From NCBI GenBank assembly GCA_023212725.1, contig JALBYF010000048.1:1-64000 (forward strand): DNA of 64,000 nucleotides. The letters are read 5' to 3'. The position numbers and the translations under genes were made by a program. Numbering within the stretch: position 1 is the first letter of the stretch; each line of letters opens with the position of its first letter. The DNA comes from Tranzscheliella williamsii (Eukaryota > Basidiomycota > Ustilaginomycetes > Ustilaginales > Ustilaginaceae). The notes under the pieces are model-generated. The model was not told the origin of the DNA. It ran no database searches and was given only the letters and a program-made list of their open reading frames with translations. Below are positions 43,495 through 54,043 of the stretch, piece by piece.

Positions 43495-45078
43495 GCGCTG
43501 TCCTTCTCGCTCGTCGCCTGACTCGCAGCCTACCCGGTTACGTCCCGCCCCATGTTTATGTTTCATTCTACAATAGATGCACTTAGGTCGTTTCTGCGAT
43601 GAACTCGATCCGCCGTGGTCACAGATCCGTTCGGTACCTTTCGACGCCCGTGAGCACAAGTGGAGTCCCTGCGAAGACAGCATGCCTGCTGAAGGGGTTG
43701 CTATGGCGTCAACACAGACGCGAGGCGCGTGGGAGGTGGAGGAAGCATGAGTCGCTGGCTGGGTATATGCACCGCCTGTCTGGCGGCGGGGTGCTGCGGG
43801 TACCTTATTGCGGTGGAGCCTGTGGGCATATAGTACGGGCGCCTAGCCCCATGCTGCTATTGTGCTGTAGTTGACGATGAGGTGGTTCTCTGTCCCAAAG
43901 CACTGTTCCCGCAGAAGATGACGCGGTCAGAAACCAGTGAAGAGAGAGAAATCAAGCGCAGCGGTGACGGTTCCACATACCCGATATAAGTTGCCCACGG
44001 TGTCGTCAGGGGCCGGGCTGAAAGATGCGTTGATATAGAGGAACTGATGGTCATGCAACAGGCGTGCGATGGAGCGCGTCCAGCGTCAGTACGAGGCTCG
44101 GTGTGGTGCGTGGCCGGATCGGCTACACACCAGAGAATCTGTCGGCTTGAAGTTCAACTCTTTGCGCAGGAACTGTATGACGGCCTGGAAGCGGTTGAAG
44201 GCTGTTATGCGGAAGTAGTTTGTCTGGTACACAGAAAAGCGGAGTGGTGAGCTGGTTGAAGCCTGCAACGGCGCTTGTCTCGTGAGCATACCTTCATGAT
44301 GGGCGCATTACCGATCGCCTTGAAGCGGACTACGACTGAAGACAGACAAGGCGGGAGCGAAACAATGATGAGCGCTGAACATGCACAGCGGAAACGCCCT
44401 CATGGTCTTACCCTTGGTCGAGTCCCTCTTCTTGTAGTGCTCAAGCGCTTGAAGCGCGGCTGGTGCTGCAGATTGAGCGGCCGGACGGATAGGGGCGGCG
44501 GTCCCAAGCTGTCGGTCTGGCTCTAATGAACGGGTAGAGGACTATGTCAATGGCTGCCGGGATGCTGCACAACCCGCGTTCTGGCACATACCGTTGACTG
44601 GGGTTTGCACTGCTGACGAGGTCATGATTGGCTCACGAGAACAGGTAGCAGTATCCCTCGAAAGTCTGTGATGGTGCGCGGTGTAGTCATAAGTGAGCTT
44701 GCTGCAGCTCAACGTCCTCCCATTCAGGGTCCAGGTAAGTGAGCCGTGGTCTGAGCGCCACTAAGCGCGTTGTGTTTCGGTTCCGAACTGCCAGCTGATT
44801 ATTAAGCGTTATCAATAAGTTTTATTGTTCGGCCGAGGTTGCTAAAACTACAGGTAATCTACGTGATGCACGTGTGGCTCATAGAATAACTGGGCTGTGG
44901 CCCGCAAGCCAAAGCCGGCCGCATGGATGAGAGCGATCGCTGGAAATTTCCGCAATTCGAGTTCAACGAACGAAAGGATGAAAGCGACAGGACGGCCACA
45001 GTCAGGTTTGTGAGCCATTGGACATCCAGCGTTCCATCCTTGTCATCATCACCACCTCCCCCAACCCCGTCAAGCACA
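43495..45078. other. Intergenic interval upstream of RPL7
   Basis: 1.58 kb between MET10 and RPL7. No gene supported. The right end should contain the ribosomal-protein promoter; pyrimidine-rich DNA (CATCCTTGTCATCATCACCACCTCCCCC region, 45030-45068) directly precedes the RPL7 start, as usual for such genes. Confidence 0.5.
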
Positions 45079-46713
45079 ATGTCGACACAGATCCGAACGT
45101 ATGTATCCAGGGCACGCAGCCTCAGCACAGCACGGCACAGCACGGCACAGCACAGCACAGCACAGCACAGATCAGATCAGCTCGACCGTACGGCCATCGA
45201 CAAGCCTTCACAGTAGCAACCACCTTCATGCACTGGCACCGGCCCGTTGAGGTTCGGGGGATGCAGCAGATGCTCGGCTATCGGAGTAGCTCAAGGAGCG
45301 CGGACGGTTACCTCGGCCTTATGAGCTGATGCAGGCGGCATCGTTTGGCCTCTCACTTGCCGTTCAACTATCATAGGAGGAGAACTCTCGTCAGAGGGTC
45401 TACATAAGACGGTCTGGACGCGAACCAAGACGGTGCTGTCTTATAAGCGCTTCTACGGAGGTACATGCGGGAGGCAGGCTCCGTTGGAAATGCTATTCGC
45501 TGGACCTGGTCGTGACAATGCTGCTGCTGCTGCTTCTGCTGCCACTGCCGACGTAGCTTACACTCGATCGAGTGCTAACCCCTTTTTTGATCCCTTGCTT
45601 CTCACAGCACCGTCCCTTCGGCTCAGGACGTCCTCGTCCCTGAGACCCTCCTCAAGAAGAGGAAGTCCGACGCCAAGGCCCGAGAGGAGAAGGCTGCTAA
45701 GGCTGCCGAGAACAAGAAGGTAAGCTTTATCCAGACGTTTGCCAGCAATGACAGAGGGAAGGATGGATAGAACAAGAGGAAGACTCTTGGAGAGATTCGT
45801 CCAGGTTCTCGTAGAGTTTGCCACTTGATGGAAGGATAGAGTTCAGAACTTGATCGAGCCGGTCACAATGATGCATAAACACAACCAACAATTCGGGCTA
45901 GTCTTCGGACCGTGCTGCCGAAATTATACCATCTTTCGGGGCTGAGGTTTCAGGCTATTGGGTTCTGGATTTGGAAGGCAGACTCTTCTGTCGAGGCTGG
46001 AACGGCAAACGGCAGACAGACGAAATAAGGCGACGACGAAGAGCTTTACTGACTTTGTACGTTTATTGCGTGTCTTGTCGTTGCAGGCCAACCTCGCCAA
46101 GCGAAAGGTCATCTTCAAGCGTGCCGAGCAGTACACCAAGGAGTACCGAACTGCTGAGCGAGAGGAGATCCGACTTCGACGCGCCGCCAAGGCCAACGGC
46201 GAGTTCTACGTTGCCGGCCAGCCCAAGGTCGTCTTTGTCGTCCGTCTCCGAGGTATCAACAACATTGCCCCTAAGCCCCGAAAGATTCTGCAGCTCCTCC
46301 GTCTCCTCCAGATCAACAACGGTGTCTTTGTTCGATTGACGAAGGCCACTTCGCAGATGCTCCAGCTGGTGCAGCCTTACGTCACCTACGGCCCTCCCAA
46401 CCTGAAGACGATCCGCGACCTTGTATACAAGCGAGGGTACGCCAAGATCAACCGACAGCGTATCCCCATCTCGGACAACAAGATCATCGAGGAGCACCTC
46501 GGCAAGTATGGTATCCTCTCTGTTGAGGACATTGTCCACGAGATTGCCACCTGCGGCCCCAACTTCAAGGCTGTCGTCAACTTCCTCTGGGCCTTCAAGC
46601 TGTCGAACCCCAACGGCGGCTTCAAGGGCAAGAAGCTCACCCACTACACCGAGGGCGGCAACACTGGCGACCGAGGCGAGGCCATCAACGCTATCGTTCG
46701 ACGAATGAACTAA
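45079..46713 (+). CDS. RPL7: 60S ribosomal protein L7 (uL30)
   Basis: Three exons: 45079-45098 (only 20 nt), 45608-45719 and 46087-46713, in phase, giving 252 residues. Exon 3 is strongly conserved: [79 protein letters not shown] and C-terminal [12 protein letters not shown]. The basic N-terminal extension ([16 protein letters not shown]) is typical of eukaryotic L7. Exon 1 (MSTQIR plus two bases of Thr) is inferred from the GTATGT donor, correct phase and an upstream pyrimidine-rich leader; a different tiny first exon is possible. Introns of 509 and 367 nt are long for this genome, and intron 1 contains a microsatellite. In yeast the RPL7 introns host snoRNAs. Confidence 0.93.
45123..45170. 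repeat. AGCAC pentanucleotide microsatellite in RPL7 intron 1
   Basis: About 48 bp of CAGCA/CGGCA repeats start 25 nt after the proposed RPL7 exon 1 donor. The array is mixed, with two GGCAC variant units among AGCAC units. Confidence 0.85.
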
Positions 46714-47262
46714 GCGCTTCTCTTTCTGATCTCTGAAGAAGCGTCTCGGTTCCGGTCCCCGCTCAGCATCTCTCACCTATTCGTCCCAATATAACCTCGG
46801 CGACGAGTTTTCTGTCCCTAACCCCCAAAAGCTTCGTCGATGTCCCTAACGACGCGCCTGTCTGGGCACCTTTGCTCTGCCAGGTCCAAAATAGGGCGAC
46901 ATGGTCGGTCGAACCGGTCGCCGGACATGTCGGCCTGCCGCCTCCTCCTTGTCTGCTGCGCCCGCTGTCTTGACGGCGAGCCGCCGCTGTCTTATGCATA
47001 TTCCTCTTTCCCTCTGTTGATTTCCGCTTGTATTCACACCCCACTATGAAACGGCGGTCTCGCTGACTGCGGCCAGCGGCAAGGAGGGCAGCCGCACACC
47101 CGCACTCACTTCCACAGGGCAGCTTTACGCACACACCCATGTCATCATTATCTCGTCGGCCTCGGCCACATGCCCAGCAATTGATCAGTCTCAGTAGATG
47201 CGGTGTTGAGCGTGGTGAGGGAGCATGCAGGGAGAGTGCGGTGAGGGACTTAATGCTTGGAG
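46714..47262. other. Convergent 3' intergenic region, RPL7 and PHO8
   Basis: 549 bp between two converging genes. No gene or notable repeat is seen. Confidence 0.6.
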
Positions 47263-49092
47263 CTAGTTGTTGAGGTCGCGGGTGACGGCGGCGAGGTCGA
47301 GGTCGAGGAGGTCGGCGATGGTGGAGCCGATGTGGGTGTTGTCGTGGTTGCCGCGGAGGCGGGCGTCTGCGTAGCCGTAGGCGTACACGTTGATGTCGAT
47401 GGCGGTGTGGCCTGCGGTAGTGAAGCCGATTTCGGCGCGGCGGGCGGCGATGTTGGCGATCGTGCGGCGGACGGCGTCCAAGCTGACGGGCGGGGATGGA
47501 GCGGGGGCGGTGGTGGAGTGCAGCGCGGGCGTTTCACGCTGTACCGCCGCATAGACAGCATCCACCTCGGCCGACGTGGGCGGACCGCCCTGGCGCGCCG
47601 ACACAAACCCGAGCCCGGGCGCACCCAGAATGTGGCGCTCGATAAACGCACGTACCTTGCGACCGTCAGAGCGCCCACCCCGCACCGCAGCCTCCCCCAC
47701 CTCCCGCCGGACAAAGTCATACAGCACCGCCGCCAACACCGGCGCCGAGTGCTTCGCCTCCAACAGCCGCTCCGGATAGTAGGCGTAGTTGGGATAGTCC
47801 GGCGTCAGCTGCCGCCCGAGTGTAACGCCGCCCGTCTCGTGGTCGGATGTCGAGATCAGGAGGGTCCTCTCGTTCTTGTTGTTGTGCTCCTGAGCCCAGT
47901 CCTTGACCAACGCAATCGCGTCCTGGTAGGCGAGTGCCTCTCTGGCGTGGCAGCTGTAGCAGACGAACGGCGGTGTAAAAGGTAAGACGAGAGCTGCGGG
48001 CGCTGTCAACAAAACCTGTCGAGGTCACTTTACTTACGCTGGATCGTTGTTGTGGGCGCACAGATCGATCTGAGAACCCTCGATCATGAGGATAAAGCCG
48101 TGCTTGTTCTGGTCGGACTTGCCTAGGATCTCCAGGGCCTTGGCGGCGAAGTGGGAGAGCGGGGGCGGCTGGAATGCTTTGGGCATGTTGGCCCTGTCGA
48201 TCTCGTAGGGAGTGTTGGAGGGCGAGAGAAGAGCCATAAACGGTAGCTTGGGTTCGGAACCCTTTGCGAAGGAGAAGAGAGGGTCGAGGCGATGCTCGGG
48301 GGCTGAGCGGGAAGAGGTGTTGGTGTGAAAACCGAGACGAACGTCCCACCCAAGCTGCCTGGCATTCTCGACTGTATCTTCGTCATCCTCGCGACACGAG
48401 AGGGGGCTTGAGCGCGGCAGAAAGGCGCAGCCGCCTCCACCGATGGCAAGGTCGAGCGTCCTGTTACCGAGCGGGTTCTGGTTGCCGCCGATCATCTGTG
48501 AGGCGATGAGGGGCTCTTGGGCGCGGGAGGCGGCATGGGAGATGAAGGCGGCCGGGGTGGCATCCGTCAGACGAGAGGTGACGACGAGACCGGTGAGGAG
48601 ACCCTTCCTCTTGGCGGCTTCGAAGACGGTGCCACAGGGCTTGCCGTCGGCGGTGACGCCAATGGCGCCGTTGTAGGACTTGGCTGCGCATGAAAAGGCG
48701 GTGGCACCGGCGGCCGAGTCGGTGATGAGCGAGTTGGAGGACCTGGAGCGATGTGTGCCGACCAAGATGGTGTCGAGCGGCAGCTGGAATGGGCTGTCGT
48801 AGGCAGTGTCGTTGTTGAGCGCCTGCTGAAAGTGCCTAGCAAAGGTCTGAGAAGCGGGCCCATATCCATCGCTAATCATGAGGATGACATTCGTCTTGAC
48901 AGGCGCTGGCGACCACGGCCACCTGCCAGGCCAACTCCAGAATGAGCCCGTGTGGTAGCTGGCTGCAAGTGCGACAGAGAGCAGGAGCAGGAGCAGTAGA
49001 GTGCGCAAGGCAGGCCGCTGCCTGGCTCCCCGCGCTGGACGTGACTGCTGCGCAGCAAGATTAGGCCCAGGCAGAGCCAGCTTGGAGTCCAT
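47263..49092 (-). CDS. PHO8: Vacuolar alkaline phosphatase (Pho8 type)
   Basis: Two exons, 49092-48038 and 47953-47263, join in phase (DPA|CHAREALAY) to give 581 residues. A short cytosolic tail with basic residues precedes one membrane segment (ALRTLLLLLLLSVALAAS, about 29-46), giving a type II protein as in yeast Pho8. Active-site elements are complete: MISDGYGP (metal), nucleophilic Ser in ITDSAAGATAF, EGSQIDLCAHNND and STSDHETGG (metal ligands), and the C-terminal metal His in GFTTAGHTAID. It hydrolyses phosphomonoesters in the vacuole lumen and helps recycle phosphate. The in-frame extension to 49209 is probably leader; the ATG at 49092 (MDSKLALPG) is better placed relative to the membrane anchor. 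Confidence 0.93.
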
Positions 49093-50069
49093 GGCGGACG
49101 TAGGACGCGTGCAGCGTGATCTGGCGGGGGTGCGATGTGATCTAGCGGATGATGGAAGGGTGATAACGATCCGGATAGGTCGAGGTCTGCTGTGAGAGGC
49201 ACATTGCAAGTGCGTGTGTAGGTATGACAGGCCCGTGCAGCATAGCGTGCATGTCAGGCCTCACGTCAATTACTCCTCTTTTTGGCCATGATTTTGGATC
49301 TTTTTCTTGGAATTTCAATGCTAACAGCAAGTCGAAGGGATTGAGAAAGAGCGATCCATCATCCTACCACCAGTACTGAATCACACCGTGGGGGGCCGGC
49401 TGCAGACCGATTTCATTTACCGTAGGGATTTGGGGCAGCGTCACTCGTGCGAGTGCATGGCGTGCGGCTGTGCCGACGTGCGTTCGGGAGGAGGGCCGAA
49501 GGAACGATGCACGTTGCGGCCGAAAAAGGTCCCCTCTCCAAATGAGGAGATCGGCGATGCGAGAAGCCGATGGACGAGCACAGCCGCACAAGCCTCATCC
49601 CGCCTGTGAGAATTGGACGCGCCATGACGAGCGAACGGAAACGGCCGGCTGTTCGCTTCTCTTGCTGTGCATTGGCCAAGACGCGGGAGGCTGTGTTAGA
49701 ATCTACCATCGGATCTCGGCATTGGGGCAGTGGAGCAGTGACCAAAAGCCACTTCATACAAGGAAAGCCACTGTACACGACTGGAAAAAAGCCAGTCTAG
49801 TACGTGGGCCGGCTGCTCACGTCTTGGCGCATTCAAGATTCATTCCGCCGCCAGTCTCTATCCAGCCACTGCGGGGCCAACCAAGGTCATATAAGCTGCA
49901 CTTGTTTCTACCTTGTCCGTCTCACGCCACTCACACCCCACTAAGGCCTAGTCAAATCCCAAGCCAAGTCAATCCAAGTCAAGCCAAGTCAAGCCAAGTC
50001 AAGCCAAGTCAAGCCAAGTCAAGCCAAGTCAAGCCAAGTCAAGCCAAGTCAAGCCAAACAACTATCACA
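49093..50069. promoter_or_regulatory. Divergent promoter region of PHO8 and annexin genes
   Basis: 977 bp between divergent start codons. The right end is occupied by the 10-bp minisatellite at 49961-50057, which reaches to 12 bp before the annexin ATG and so probably lies in its 5' leader. The frame that runs through it (from 49470) is an accidental extension of the annexin frame. Confidence 0.6.
49961..50057 (+). repeat. 10-bp minisatellite AAGCCAAGTC, nine full copies plus a partial
   Basis: Nine head-to-tail decamers fill 49961-50050 (the second copy reads AATCCAAGTC, the others are identical), followed by AAGCCAA. There are no stop codons in one frame because 10 bp units rotate through frames without generating TAA/TAG/TGA there. 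Near-identity of units suggests recent expansion. Confidence 0.95.
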
Positions 50070-51380
50070 ATGTCTTGGCAACAGAATCCTTATCCACCTC
50101 AGCAAGGCTACGGCGCACCTCCACCCCAGCAAGGGTATGGCGCGCCTCCGTCTATGCCGCAGGGCGGAGCCGGCTACGGTGGGTATGGTCCCCCTGGAGG
50201 CCCTCCCCCCCCGCACGGTGGCCACGCCGGCTACGGCGCCCCGCCGCCTGGAGCGCCCTATCAGGGAGGCTATGGCGCCCCACCGCCTCCCCAGCCGCAC
50301 CAACATGCCCACCACCAATCACACCACCATGCCCATTCCGGCTATGCAGCGCCGCCGCCACCTCCTGCAGGCGCATCCGCCTTCTATCTCGGCGTTCCTG
50401 TGCCGCCCCCGCCGCCGCACATGCCCGCCCCGCCGCCGCACGGATACAACCCCACCCAGGATGTGGAGCGCGTCAGGAAAGCGACCAAGGGCTTCGGTAC
50501 CGACGAAGGCGCACTGATCGCCACCCTGGCGCCCCTCGATGCCTTCCAGGTCGACGCGCTTAGACACACTTTCAAGGCCACCGTCGGCAAGGATCTGGTC
50601 CAGGTCCTCGAGAAGGAGACCTCCGGCTGGTTCGAAGCCGCCCTTCGCGCAAAGGTCCTCGGCCCGGTCCTTTACGACTGCTGGCTCATCAACCGCGCCT
50701 GCAAGGGCGCTGGCACACACGAAGATCTTCTCAGCGAAGTCATCCTCGGCAGGACCAACGCGGAACTCTATATCCTCAAGCAGGCCTATCAGGCCACCTA
50801 TTCCAAGCCGATGGAGAAGGTTGTCGAGGATGAACTGTCCATGAAGACCAAGCGCATGTTTGTCATGGCCATGCAGGGCGTCCGGCAGGAGGACCACGCT
50901 CCCGTCGACCACCAGGCCGTCGAGCGTGACGTCGCCGATCTCCACAGGGCCGCACGCGGCGCCGGAACCGACGAAATTCTCATCTGCGGCATTTTGATTC
51001 AGCGCAGCACGCCTCACCTTGCCGCTATTGCGCAGTCCTACCAGCGCCATCACAAGCGAGCCCTCTCGAGCATGATCGACTCAGAGTTTTCCGGCCACAT
51101 GCGCGATGCACTGCGCTACATTGTCGACGGCGCCGAGAACGACGGGCAAGGCATCGCCCGCGATGCTCGTCTCCTCGAGGACAGCATGAAGGGCATGGGC
51201 ACCAAGGACGAGCGCCTCATCTACCGCGTCGCCCGCATGCATTGGAACCGCGCGCGCTTTGACGGCGCCGTCAAGCCCGCCTACGCCCAGATCCACCACA
51301 AAAAGGGCCTCAAGAACCGCGTCGAGGGCGAAACCAGCGGCGACTACAAGAGGATGCTCTCCGCCATGATCGGCTCCTGA
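50070..51380 (+). CDS. Annexin with Pro/Gly/Tyr/His-rich N-terminal tail
   Basis: A single exon of 436 residues. Residues 1 to about 130 are low-complexity, with PPQQGYGAPPP-type repeats and a His-rich patch (HQHAHHQSHHHAH). Four annexin repeats follow, each with its start signature: KGFGTDEGALIATL, KGAGTHEDLLSEVIL, RGAGTDEILICGIL and KGMGTKDERLIYRVA. G-x-G-T plus a downstream acidic residue forms the type 2 calcium site, so repeats 1, 3 and 4 look able to bind calcium; repeat 2 has GTHED. Annexins bind acidic phospholipid membranes in a calcium-dependent way. The tail recalls human annexin A7/A11 and may drive phase separation or partner binding. The ATG at 50070 is 12 bp after the minisatellite; no intron. 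Confidence 0.93.
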   Translation: MSWQQNPYPPQQGYGAPPPQQGYGAPPSMPQGGAGYGGYGPPGGPPPPHGGHAGYGAPPPGAPYQGGYGAPPPPQPHQHAHHQSHHHAHSGYAAPPPPPAGASAFYLGVPVPPPPPHMPAPPPHGYNPTQDVERVRKATKGFGTDEGALIATLAPLDAFQVDALRHTFKATVGKDLVQVLEKETSGWFEAALRAKVLGPVLYDCWLINRACKGAGTHEDLLSEVILGRTNAELYILKQAYQATYSKPMEKVVEDELSMKTKRMFVMAMQGVRQEDHAPVDHQAVERDVADLHRAARGAGTDEILICGILIQRSTPHLAAIAQSYQRHHKRALSSMIDSEFSGHMRDALRYIVDGAENDGQGIARDARLLEDSMKGMGTKDERLIYRVARMHWNRARFDGAVKPAYAQIHHKKGLKNRVEGETSGDYKRMLSAMIGS

Positions 51381-51743
51381 CCTCGTTCCTACCCTGTCCA
51401 TTCCCTCCGCCCCGCCTCCGTATACCGCATTCCCCCCGACCGTAAATAGCAGATGTATACTATCCCAGTTTCTCTGAACGCAGATACCCTCTGACGAACC
51501 TAGCCCTTGCCACACCCACCATCACAAGTGAATCCAACCTGGTGGAACGGTGTAACGTGTTAGAGTATTTTCTTGACAGAAGACGTCACTTCTCCACACA
51601 AGAGCGATATGTGAGCTGTCTTTGTAGATGCTGTTGCCCTTGCCTTACGACTTCGACTCAGCCTTTGGACGACCGGCGACGCGAACTGCACCTGCGATCG
51701 GATAACTATGGTTGCGCGGGACGGTAGCTGAACGACGGACGCA
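51381..51743. other. Intergenic region between annexin and LRR genes
   Basis: 363 bp between two plus-strand genes. No gene seen; it must hold the terminator of the annexin gene and the promoter of the LRR gene. Confidence 0.6.
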
Positions 51744-53279
51744 ATGAGTCGTGGCGGCGCGGCGGAGGGGGTGAACGAGCGGCTGGCGCGGGTGCGGGGG
51801 GAGGATTTGCGGCGGGAGCGGAATCGACGTGGTGGTGGGGTGGTGCGGGTCGAGGATAGGGGGAAGGGGGGGATGGTGATGCTGGCGCTGGCGGGGGCGG
51901 GGGAGGACGAGCGGGCGCAGCGGACGCGGGCGCGCGTGCTGGCGGGGCAGGTGGCGGGGCCACTGCCGCCCGTGTCGTGGCGGGACGAGTTCGACCGGCT
52001 CAGTGTGCGGCGCGGCCAGACGGCGCATCTGGGTGCGGACCGGCTGCGGACGCTCGCTGCGGCGCCGGGGGAGGCCGTCTCCGACACGACGATGACCGTT
52101 GCCGCTGTCTCGCGCGTGCACCGTGCCCGCGTCACTACCGCGCTGCGGCGCTTCTGTCCGGTGCCAGCGCCACCACCGGTGCCGGGGGCGGGGGACGGTG
52201 GGATGTCGCTGCGTGACCTGACGCTCTGTGTCATCGCCGACATGCTGCACCAGCCGCGCGTGGGCGGGGGAGCGGCAGTGGAGGAGCTGGAAGGGAGCTG
52301 TGAGGTGCTGGCGCACATCCCGGCGCACATGCGCGCACGCCTCGCGCTGCTGTGCGGGCGCGCGGCGCAGACACACTGGCCGATGACCGACGCCACGGCC
52401 CGCGCGCTCGCCCACCTCGACCGCCCTGCCCCCGCGCAACCGGCAGCAACGGCGGAAGACTGGGAGGCCGACGAGGTCGGCAACCAGGATGGGCCGGGGC
52501 AGCGCGCAGGCTCGCGGGCGTGCGCGCCGGTGCTCGACCTCTCCTTCGCCGCGGTCTCGGTGCGCACGCTCCGCGCGAGCATTTGCACCAGTCTCGGCGA
52601 GCTCAACTTTTCCCTCCGCGCGCTGAGTCTGGCGGGCTGGCGCTCCGCAGCGGCAGGAGCAGAGCCAGTGCAGCCAAGCCTGGACTCGAGCGGCGTAGTG
52701 GCGCTGCTGGCGCTGCTGCCGAACCTCGAGTTGCTCAGCCTCGCGGGGACGCAGCTGGCGAGCAACGCCGCCGAGCGCAGCGCCGTCCTGCTGCGCAAGC
52801 TCAGCCGGCTCCTGCCCAAGCTCGCCGTCCTGGACCTCAGCTGCTGCACCTGGGTCGCCGCCGAGAGCATCTGCGCGGTCGCATGGGCCGGCGGCGCGCA
52901 CATCGCCTTCCCGCACCTCCACCACCTCGTCCTCGCCGGGTCCCCCGCGTTTGCCAACACCTCCGCCCCATCCCCCCCGCTCAGCTTGGACGCACCCGCC
53001 GGCACCTACGCCGGCGCATGGCACGCACGACACTGGGCTGCCCATACCGCCGGCCGCGCCAGCTTCGTCGAGTACACCACCGACCGGATCCACCCGGCCG
53101 TCGTCGCGCACATCGCGCCCATCCCCGGCGGCACCACCCTGGTCCAGTCCGTCCGCTGCCCGCGCTCCACCGCCAGCATCGACTCCGCCCACTGGCAGCG
53201 CGCGCGCGTGCTCGACGCCGTTCGCGGCCGCACCCACCCCACCGCGCCCGCCCGCCCCTGGATCGATGTCTGGTTCTAA
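51744..53279 (+). CDS. Leucine-rich-repeat (RNI-like) protein, function unknown
   Basis: A single exon of 511 residues from the ATG at 51744. The N-terminus is very Arg/Gly-rich (RVRGEDLRRERNRRGGG). A middle helical region includes WRDEFDRLS and MSLRDLTLCVIADML. Residues about 265-400 contain leucine-rich repeat units of the ribonuclease-inhibitor type: LRALSLAGW, LPNLELLSLAGTQLA, LPKLAVLDLSCCTWV and FPHLHHLVLAGSP. No F-box or kinase domain is seen. I do not recognise the orthologue. Third-position G/C is extreme, so long antisense and out-of-frame readings overlap it; this frame is chosen because it alone has the repeat motifs and a plausible start and stop. Confidence 0.75.
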   Translation: MSRGGAAEGVNERLARVRGEDLRRERNRRGGGVVRVEDRGKGGMVMLALAGAGEDERAQRTRARVLAGQVAGPLPPVSWRDEFDRLSVRRGQTAHLGADRLRTLAAAPGEAVSDTTMTVAAVSRVHRARVTTALRRFCPVPAPPPVPGAGDGGMSLRDLTLCVIADMLHQPRVGGGAAVEELEGSCEVLAHIPAHMRARLALLCGRAAQTHWPMTDATARALAHLDRPAPAQPAATAEDWEADEVGNQDGPGQRAGSRACAPVLDLSFAAVSVRTLRASICTSLGELNFSLRALSLAGWRSAAAGAEPVQPSLDSSGVVALLALLPNLELLSLAGTQLASNAAERSAVLLRKLSRLLPKLAVLDLSCCTWVAAESICAVAWAGGAHIAFPHLHHLVLAGSPAFANTSAPSPPLSLDAPAGTYAGAWHARHWAAHTAGRASFVEYTTDRIHPAVVAHIAPIPGGTTLVQSVRCPRSTASIDSAHWQRARVLDAVRGRTHPTAPARPWIDVWF

Positions 53280-53365
53280 CCCCCGCTCCCCGGTTGTGTA
53301 CAGCTAGACTTGCCCAGCATCCGCCGGAAATTACGCACCAGTTGAGACGCGCTGTGCCGGAGGCG

Positions 53366-54043
53366 CTAGGTGATGCGCGAGAGCTGGGAGAGGTCAAAGA
53401 CCTCGATGTACTCGAGGTCGGAGATCTTGGTCCCGGCGAAGCGGCTGTATTCTTCAAAGATGGACGTGTGGCTCCAGCCCTGGAGGCGGCGGAGGAGACC
53501 GACGAGGCAGCCGACGCGGTACTTGCCCTTGTTGCAGTGGATCAGGATGGGCAGGTTGGCGGGGTCGAGGAGGACGCGCAGCGCGCGCGAGACATCGGCG
53601 CCGTCCATCTCGGCAAGCGGCTCCTTGTTGATCGCGACGCGGAAGTGGAAGACGCGGATCTGCTGCGCCGCGGCCCAGTCGGCCATGTTGGCCCGGTAGT
53701 CCTCGTTGGCCAGGTACATGACGCTCTTGAGCTTGAGCCGCTTGAGAAACTCAAAGTTGCGCTCGTTCGGGTGGCCGGACCGGTAAATGCCCTTGCTGAC
53801 CATGCTGAAGTTGAGCGGCGGCACGATGATCGCCGTCGACAATGCCTCCTCTGCCCGCCGTTCTGCCGTTTCGGTCCCCGCCTGCCCCGCCAGCGCCGCC
53901 TGCCCCTGCGCCTGCAGCTCGGCAACTTGTACTGGACCCGGTTCGGTTCCCACCTCTTTGCTCGTCAGGGTGCGGTGCGGCGGTACTGCAGCGCCAGAGA
54001 CGGGATCCGGCAGGGCAGCGGACAGATCCGTCGAGGTTGCCAT
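53366..54043 (-). CDS. SIW14: Siw14-like atypical dual-specificity phosphatase (PFA-DSP)
   Basis: A single exon of 225 residues from the ATG at 54043. Conserved family blocks follow each other: VPPLNFSMVSKGIYRSGHP, NFEFLKRLKLKSVMYL, INKEPL, the phosphatase loop HCNKGKYRVG (Cys at 170, general form HCxxxxxR), and SIFEEYSRFAGTKISDLEYIE. Yeast Siw14 removes the 5-beta-phosphate of inositol pyrophosphates and affects phosphate and stress signalling; plant and fungal relatives share the loop with Lys or Arg as here. The first 70 residues are Ala/Glu/Gln-rich and look disordered. An upstream in-frame extension lies in sequence without ATG. It lies 260 bp downstream of the prefoldin gene on the same strand and converges on the LRR gene with 86 bp between stops. 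Confidence 0.92.
   Translation of the reverse strand: MATSTDLSAALPDPVSGAAVPPHRTLTSKEVGTEPGPVQVAELQAQGQAALAGQAGTETAERRAEEALSTAIIVPPLNFSMVSKGIYRSGHPNERNFEFLKRLKLKSVMYLANEDYRANMADWAAAQQIRVFHFRVAINKEPLAEMDGADVSRALRVLLDPANLPILIHCNKGKYRVGCLVGLLRRLQGWSHTSIFEEYSRFAGTKISDLEYIEVFDLSQLSRIT

Noticed and set aside
43747..43833. 28-codon frame encoding a Cys-rich hydrophobic peptide
   Set aside because: Too short to judge without conservation or expression data; likely chance.
49470..50069. Upstream extension of the annexin frame by 200 codons
   Set aside because: It passes through the minisatellite and noncoding promoter; the annexin start at 50070 has the normal MSWQQNPY-type beginning.
51645..53237. 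Minus-strand frame of 530 codons
   Set aside because: Antisense shadow of the LRR gene; Arg/Pro/His-rich nonsense composition with no domain.
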